Shown here piece after piece: positions 15,956-19,297 of a stretch of DNA of 19,297 nucleotides; the stretch's first letter is position 1; each line of letters opens with the position of its first letter. The stretch comes from Sedimenticola_A endophacoides (GTDB taxonomy: Bacteria; Pseudomonadota; Gammaproteobacteria; Chromatiales; Chromatiaceae): NCBI GenBank assembly GCA_003062345.1, contig PQCO01000220.1, forward strand, positions 1-19,297. The letters are read 5' to 3'. The position numbers and the translations under genes are program-made. The notes under the pieces were generated by a model that saw only the letters and a program-made list of their open reading frames with translations, did no database searches and was not told the origin of the DNA.

Positions 15956-16980
15956 GCCAACACGAACCCCATCTGCTGCTTCAGCCGGCACCCATGCTGC
16001 GCCAGGGGATGAACACCCCCCGGGCGATGCTCGACGTATGGCTGGCCCTGTTGCCGGCGACCCTGGCCGGGATCTGGTTCTTCGGCCTCGGCGCGCTGCT
16101 GGTGCTGCTCGCCTCGATGGCCGGGGCCCTGGCCACGGAGTGGGCGTTCACCCCCGCCTCCCGGCGGCGCGCCGCCATCGGCGACAACAGCGCCCTGCTC
16201 ACCGGCCTGCTGCTGGGCCTCACCCTGCCGCCGGGCCTGCCCCTGTGGATGGCCTTCCTGGGCGCGGCGGTGGCCATCGGCATCGGCAAGGTGATCTGGG
16301 GCGGGCTGGGCCACAACCTGTTCAACCCGGCGCTGGTCGGGCGCGCCTTCCTGCTCGGCACCTTCCCCATCGCCATGACCACCTGGGCCCCGTCCGGCGG
16401 CCCCTTCTGGGAGATCCCGCCGAGCCTCCTCGCCCTGCCCTTTCAGAGTCCGGCCTATGATGCCCTCTCTTCCGCCACCCCCCTGGGACTGATGAAGTTC
16501 GAGCAGCAGGGGACGGCCCTGCCGGAGCTGCTGCTGGGCAACACCGGCGGCTGCATCGGCGAGACCAGCGGCGCCCTGCTGCTGCTCGGCGGGCTGTTCC
16601 TGCTGCTGCGCCGGGACTTCGACTGGCGCATCCCCGCCGGCATCTTTCTCGCCGCAGCCACCTTCTCCGCCCTGCTGAGCCTGACCGGCGATGGCTATCC
16701 CGGGCCGCTGTTCACCCTCCTCTCCGGCGGCATGCTGTTGGGCGCCCTGTTCATGGCCACCGACCCGGTCACCTCACCGCTGACCCCGCGCGGGGCCTGG
16801 ATATTCGGGCTCGGCACCGGCTTCCTGGTGGTGCTGATCCGGGTCTTCGGCGGCTTTCCCGAGGGTATGATGTACGCCATCCTGCTGATGAACGCGGCCA
16901 CCCCGCTGATCGACCGTTACACCCAGCCGCGCGTGTTCGGGCGCGGCGGCGGGCGGGACCGGGGGGAGCAGACGTCATGA
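15952..16980 (+). CDS. rnfD: Rnf complex subunit D
   Basis: RnfD is a polytopic membrane subunit of the Rnf pump carrying a covalently bound FMN. In this 342 aa protein the hydrophobic stretches give about eight to ten membrane helices. The FMN attachment site is DALSSATPL, with Thr176 as the expected acceptor; most homologues read SGATPL, so the Ser in place of Gly is a small deviation. GKVIWGGLGHNLFNPALVGRAF (113-133 region) is a strong family signature. The start at 15952 overlaps the rnfC stop as ATGA and has GGAGG at 15943-15947. Longer in-frame readings would extend into rnfC and add a non-conserved, hydrophilic tail. It is coupled to rnfG by another ATGA overlap. Confidence 0.95.
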   Translation: MSQHEPHLLLQPAPMLRQGMNTPRAMLDVWLALLPATLAGIWFFGLGALLVLLASMAGALATEWAFTPASRRRAAIGDNSALLTGLLLGLTLPPGLPLWMAFLGAAVAIGIGKVIWGGLGHNLFNPALVGRAFLLGTFPIAMTTWAPSGGPFWEIPPSLLALPFQSPAYDALSSATPLGLMKFEQQGTALPELLLGNTGGCIGETSGALLLLGGLFLLLRRDFDWRIPAGIFLAAATFSALLSLTGDGYPGPLFTLLSGGMLLGALFMATDPVTSPLTPRGAWIFGLGTGFLVVLIRVFGGFPEGMMYAILLMNAATPLIDRYTQPRVFGRGGGRDRGEQTS

Positions 16981-17630
16981 GCATCGGCAACGGCGTAAAG
17001 GAGCCGGGCAGCGCCCGCCTCGCCCTGTCGCTGGCCTTCGCCGGATTCATCTCCGGCCTGGCGATTATCGCCATCTACGAAGCGACCCTGCCCACCATCA
17101 CCGCCAACAAGGCGGAGGAGCTGCGCCAGGCGGTGTTCCGGGTGCTGCCCGGGGTAACCCGGATCCGCAAATTCGAGTCCACTCCCGAGGGTCTCAAAGA
17201 GAACCCCGAGGCGCGCGGCGAGGAGGTGGTCTACGGCGGTTACGACCCCCAGGGGGCACTGGTCGGCTACGCCATCAACAGCGCCGGGCCCGGCTTTCAG
17301 GACACCATCCGCGTACTCTACGGCTACGCCCCCGCCGAGCGCCGGGTGCTCGGCATGTGGATCCTGGAGAGCCGCGAGACACCGGGGCTGGGGGACAAGA
17401 TCTACAAGGATGCGGAGTTCGTCGCCAACTTCGAGGATCTGGCCATCGAGCCGCAAATCGTCGCGGTGAAAAAAGGCACCCGTTCCGCGCCCAATGAGAT
17501 CGACGCGATCACCGGCGCCACCATCTCATCCAAGGCGGTGGCGCGCATCATCAACGAGGGGCATCAACGCTGGAAGGGACGCCTGCCCGCCCCCGACGGC
17601 CAACCCGGCATCGAGGAGGCGGAGCAATGA
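16977..17630 (+). CDS. rnfG: Rnf complex subunit G
   Basis: RnfG is anchored in the membrane and holds the second covalent FMN on the periplasmic side. This 217 aa protein has one N-terminal membrane helix (about 16-35) and then a soluble FMN-binding domain. The attachment motif DAITGATISSKAV contains Thr182, the expected FMN-linked residue. ESRETPGLGDKI (131-142) is the other conserved stretch of the family. It begins in an ATGA overlap with rnfD. Its last codons contain AGGAGG (17614-17619), well placed for a 24-codon frame that begins in the rnfG stop and runs to the start of rnfE. Confidence 0.95.
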   Translation: MSIGNGVKEPGSARLALSLAFAGFISGLAIIAIYEATLPTITANKAEELRQAVFRVLPGVTRIRKFESTPEGLKENPEARGEEVVYGGYDPQGALVGYAINSAGPGFQDTIRVLYGYAPAERRVLGMWILESRETPGLGDKIYKDAEFVANFEDLAIEPQIVAVKKGTRSAPNEIDAITGATISSKAVARIINEGHQRWKGRLPAPDGQPGIEEAEQ

Positions 17631-17693
17631 CCGGACGACCGCTCACGCACCCGCCTACCCTGCATCCCAGCGGAGCTTCAGGAGGGCCCCGGC

Positions 17694-18341
17694 ATGGCTA
17701 GAGAGCAGAGCAGCTACGAGTCGTTCATCAAGGGACTGTGGCGCGAAAATCCGGTATTCGTCCAGGTGCTGGGCATGTGCCCGATGCTGGCGGTGACCAA
17801 TACCGCGCTCAACTCGCTGGTGATGGGGCTGGCGACCCTGTTCGTGCTGATGGGGTCGAGCTTTCTGGTCGCCTCACTCAAGCATCTGATCCCGAAACAG
17901 GTGCGCATCTCGCTCTATATCATCATCATCGCCACCTTTGTGACCATCGCCGACTACACCATCCTGGCCCTGCTGCCGGCGGTCCACAAGGAGCTGGGGG
18001 CGTTCATTCCTCTGATCGTCGCCAACTGCATGATCCTGGGCCGACAGGAGGCGTTCGCCTCGCGCCACGGGGTGCGGATGGCGGTGGTGGACGCCGCCGG
18101 CATGTCCGCCGGCTTCATGTTCGCCCTGCTGGCGCTGGGCGGGGTGCGCGAGCTCCTCGGCAACGGCAGCCTGTTCGGCGTGGACCTGTTCGGCCCCGGC
18201 TTCGAGCCCTGGGTAATCATGATCCTGCCCCCGGGCGGCTTTATTACCCTGGGGTTGCTGCTGCTGCTGTTCAATTGGATCGCGGCCCGCAAACGCGCCT
18301 TCCTGGCCGAGGTGGCCGCCACCGAGAGGGAGATGTTATGA
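17694..18341 (+). CDS. rnfE: Rnf complex subunit E
   Basis: RnfE is one of the two paralogous inner-membrane subunits that form the ion-translocating core. This 215 aa protein has about six membrane helices. NPVFVQVLGMCPMLAVTN places Cys29 in the first inverted half, and IVANCMILGR places Cys111 in the second. In Rnf and Nqr, these Cys together with the matching pair in RnfA hold an intramembrane [2Fe-2S] cluster. All are present here. GMSAGFMFALLALGGVREL and the PPGGFITLG segment are typical. AGGAGG at 17680-17685 precedes ATG 17694. The gap to rnfG is 63 bases. Confidence 0.95.
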   Translation: MAREQSSYESFIKGLWRENPVFVQVLGMCPMLAVTNTALNSLVMGLATLFVLMGSSFLVASLKHLIPKQVRISLYIIIIATFVTIADYTILALLPAVHKELGAFIPLIVANCMILGRQEAFASRHGVRMAVVDAAGMSAGFMFALLALGGVRELLGNGSLFGVDLFGPGFEPWVIMILPPGGFITLGLLLLLFNWIAARKRAFLAEVAATEREML

Positions 18342-18399
18342 GCCGAGCCGCAGAGTCAAACGGCAGGCACGCCCGGAGCAAGCGGGGAGGGGGCGTGTC

Positions 18400-18978
18400 A
18401 TGGACAATCTGATCTGGATCTTCATCAGCGCCCTGCTGGTCAACAACTTCGTACTCGCCTACTTCCTGGGCCTGTGCCCCTTCCTCGGGGTCTCGGGGCG
18501 CCTGGAGACCTCGTTCCGGCTGGGCCTGGCCACCACCTTCGTGCTGGTGATCACCGCCATCTGCAGCTGGTTTCTCAACACCTACATCCTGCCCCACGCC
18601 CCCTACCTGCGGCTGATCAGCTTCATCGTGGTGATCGCCAGCACGGTGCAGTTCATCGAGATGGCGATCAAGAAGCTGAGTCCGGCCCTGTTCAAGGCCC
18701 TGGGGATCTTTCTGCCCCTGATCACCACCAACTGCGCCATCCTCGGTCTGGCGATCTTCGCCACCAACAAGGGCTACGGATTCACCGAGGGGCTGGTGTT
18801 CGCCCTCGGCGCCGGCGCCGGCTTCACCCTGGCGATGGTGCTGATGGCGGGTATCCGCGAGGAGGCCGAGCTGTCCGACATACCCGCCCTGATCCAGGGC
18901 ACCGCCATGAACCTGATCATCGCCGGCATCCTCTCCATGGCCTTCATGGGCTTCGCCGGGCTGTTCAGCTCCGGCTGA
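18400..18978 (+). CDS. rnfA: Rnf complex subunit A
   Basis: RnfA pairs with RnfE in the membrane core. This 192 aa protein has about six helices and the two family Cys residues, Cys26 in FLGLCPFLGV and Cys112 in ITTNCAILG, that hold the intramembrane [2Fe-2S] cluster with RnfE. The length is normal for the family (about 190-195 aa). A very strong purine-rich ribosome site (GGGGAGGGGG, around 18385-18393) sits before ATG 18400. The gene lies last among the rnf genes here, whereas gammaproteobacterial rnf/rsx operons start with rnfA. The gap from rnfE is 58 bases and is bridged by a 24-codon frame. Confidence 0.95.
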   Translation: MDNLIWIFISALLVNNFVLAYFLGLCPFLGVSGRLETSFRLGLATTFVLVITAICSWFLNTYILPHAPYLRLISFIVVIASTVQFIEMAIKKLSPALFKALGIFLPLITTNCAILGLAIFATNKGYGFTEGLVFALGAGAGFTLAMVLMAGIREEAELSDIPALIQGTAMNLIIAGILSMAFMGFAGLFSSG

Positions 18979-18988
18979 GGGGAGGGGG

Positions 18989-19240
18989 ATGCTCAACCAC
19001 CTCCTCGCCCTGCTCGGACTGAGCCTGCTGTGCGCCCTCTGGGTGCTGTTTCAGCGCTGGCTGCTGCGCCGCGAGCCGGGGCGCGGCGAGGCCTACCGCC
19101 CCGGGTGCGGCGCCTGCGCCAACAAAGGCTGCGCGGAAAGGGAGGGCGGCGGCGCGCCACGGCGGGCGCCTGCCGCGGCGGGGGGCGGATGCGCCCCTAC
19201 AGCCGCTAACCGCCATGGAGAGCGAAGCGAAGGCGGTTAG
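18989..19240 (+). CDS. Small one-helix Cys-rich membrane protein
   Basis: This 83 aa protein has a single hydrophobic helix (about 4-22) followed by a basic stretch (RRWLLRR type) and a Cys cluster, PGCGACANKGC, with Cys40, Cys43 and Cys48; Cys68 lies in the tail. A strong GGGGAGGGGG precedes ATG 18989, 10 bases after rnfA, so it is probably the last gene of the operon. Its layout recalls the NqrM maturation factor of Na+-NQR and FeoB-associated Cys-rich proteins. A role in assembling Rnf iron-sulfur or flavin sites would fit, but I cannot assign the family firmly. The tail after about residue 50 is Ala/Gly/Arg-rich, and its last 11 residues and stop codon are encoded by the inverted repeat 19206-19240, so the true C-terminus may have been altered by repeat DNA. 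Confidence 0.6.
   Translation: MLNHLLALLGLSLLCALWVLFQRWLLRREPGRGEAYRPGCGACANKGCAEREGGGAPRRAPAAAGGGCAPTAANRHGERSEGG
19182..19197. terminator. GC-rich hairpin at the end of the operon
   Basis: GGGGCG (19182-19187) and CGCCCC (19192-19197) form a perfect six-pair stem around the loop GATG. No run of T follows, so it is not a textbook intrinsic terminator, and it lies inside the reading frame of the last small gene. It could stabilise or pause the transcript near the 3' end of the operon. Confidence 0.3.
19206..19240. repeat. REP-like inverted repeat overlapping the end of the last gene
   Basis: CTAACCGCC (19206-19214) is the exact reverse complement of GGCGGTTAG (19232-19240), separated by 17 bases rich in AGCGAAGCGAA. 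The arms, spacing and the GCGAAGCG core recall REP/BIME elements, which often lie between or at the ends of operons. The TAG inside the right arm is the stop codon of the small gene at 18989. Confidence 0.55.
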
Positions 19241-19290
19241 TCCCCGATAGGCGTAGGCGCGGTTGTATGGCCGCAGTTACGACCGATAGG
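19233..19290. repeat. Imperfect direct repeat after the operon
   Basis: The stretch GCGGTTAGTCCCCGATAGG (19233-19251) is partly repeated as GCAGTTACGACCGATAGG (19273-19290). CCGATAGG occurs exactly at 19244-19251 and 19283-19290, a 39-base step. The window ends shortly after, so further copies cannot be seen. I see no gene in 19241-19297. Confidence 0.4.
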
Positions 19291-19297
19291 GAGTGAC

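Overview
This is 19.3 kb of very GC-rich, tightly packed bacterial DNA with every convincing gene on the + strand. It reads as one long operon, or two closely linked ones, devoted to moving low-potential electrons. Gene families, GC content and gene style point to a gammaproteobacterium, most likely a sulfur-oxidising or purple-sulfur type lineage. That placement is inference. As far as I recall, a comparable cluster linked to a reductive TCA cycle has been reported in vestimentiferan tubeworm symbionts and Thioflavicoccus-like bacteria.

Layout. (1) 166-3683: a three-gene soluble oxidoreductase made of a fumarate reductase/succinate dehydrogenase-type iron-sulfur subunit, its flavoprotein, and a NuoF-like NADH/FMN subunit. 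No membrane-anchor gene is present, so NADH-driven fumarate reduction is the natural reading. (2) 3744-6617: korA and korB, a two-subunit 2-oxoglutarate:ferredoxin oxidoreductase with an intact thiamine diphosphate site. (3) 6645-9146 and 10051-14565: two large, unusual proteins of 833 and 1504 aa that flank rnfB. Both resemble pyruvate:ferredoxin oxidoreductase (PFOR) but have lost the recognisable thiamine-binding motifs. They keep iron-sulfur motifs and share a C-terminal module ending in a coiled coil. (4) 9192-10058 and 14615-18978: a complete Rnf ion-pumping ferredoxin:NAD+ oxidoreductase in the order B-[1504 aa protein]-C-D-G-E-A, followed at 18989 by a small one-helix Cys-rich protein. 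(5) 19182-19297: GC-rich hairpins and REP-like repeat DNA that run into the end of the last gene. Positions 1-165 hold no gene, only a clear inverted repeat.

Working model (inference). Rnf running in reverse uses the ion gradient and NADH to make reduced ferredoxin. KorAB uses it to carboxylate succinyl-CoA to 2-oxoglutarate, while the FrdAB/NuoF-like unit reduces fumarate with NADH. These are the two steps that most clearly distinguish a reductive from an oxidative TCA cycle. The degenerate PFOR-like proteins are encoded between KorAB and Rnf, and KorAB has no ferredoxin subunit of its own. They are therefore candidates for an electron-carrying scaffold that wires KorAB to RnfB/RnfC. This pair is the most novel content of the window. 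No ATP-citrate lyase, CO2-fixing carboxylase or regulator gene is visible here.
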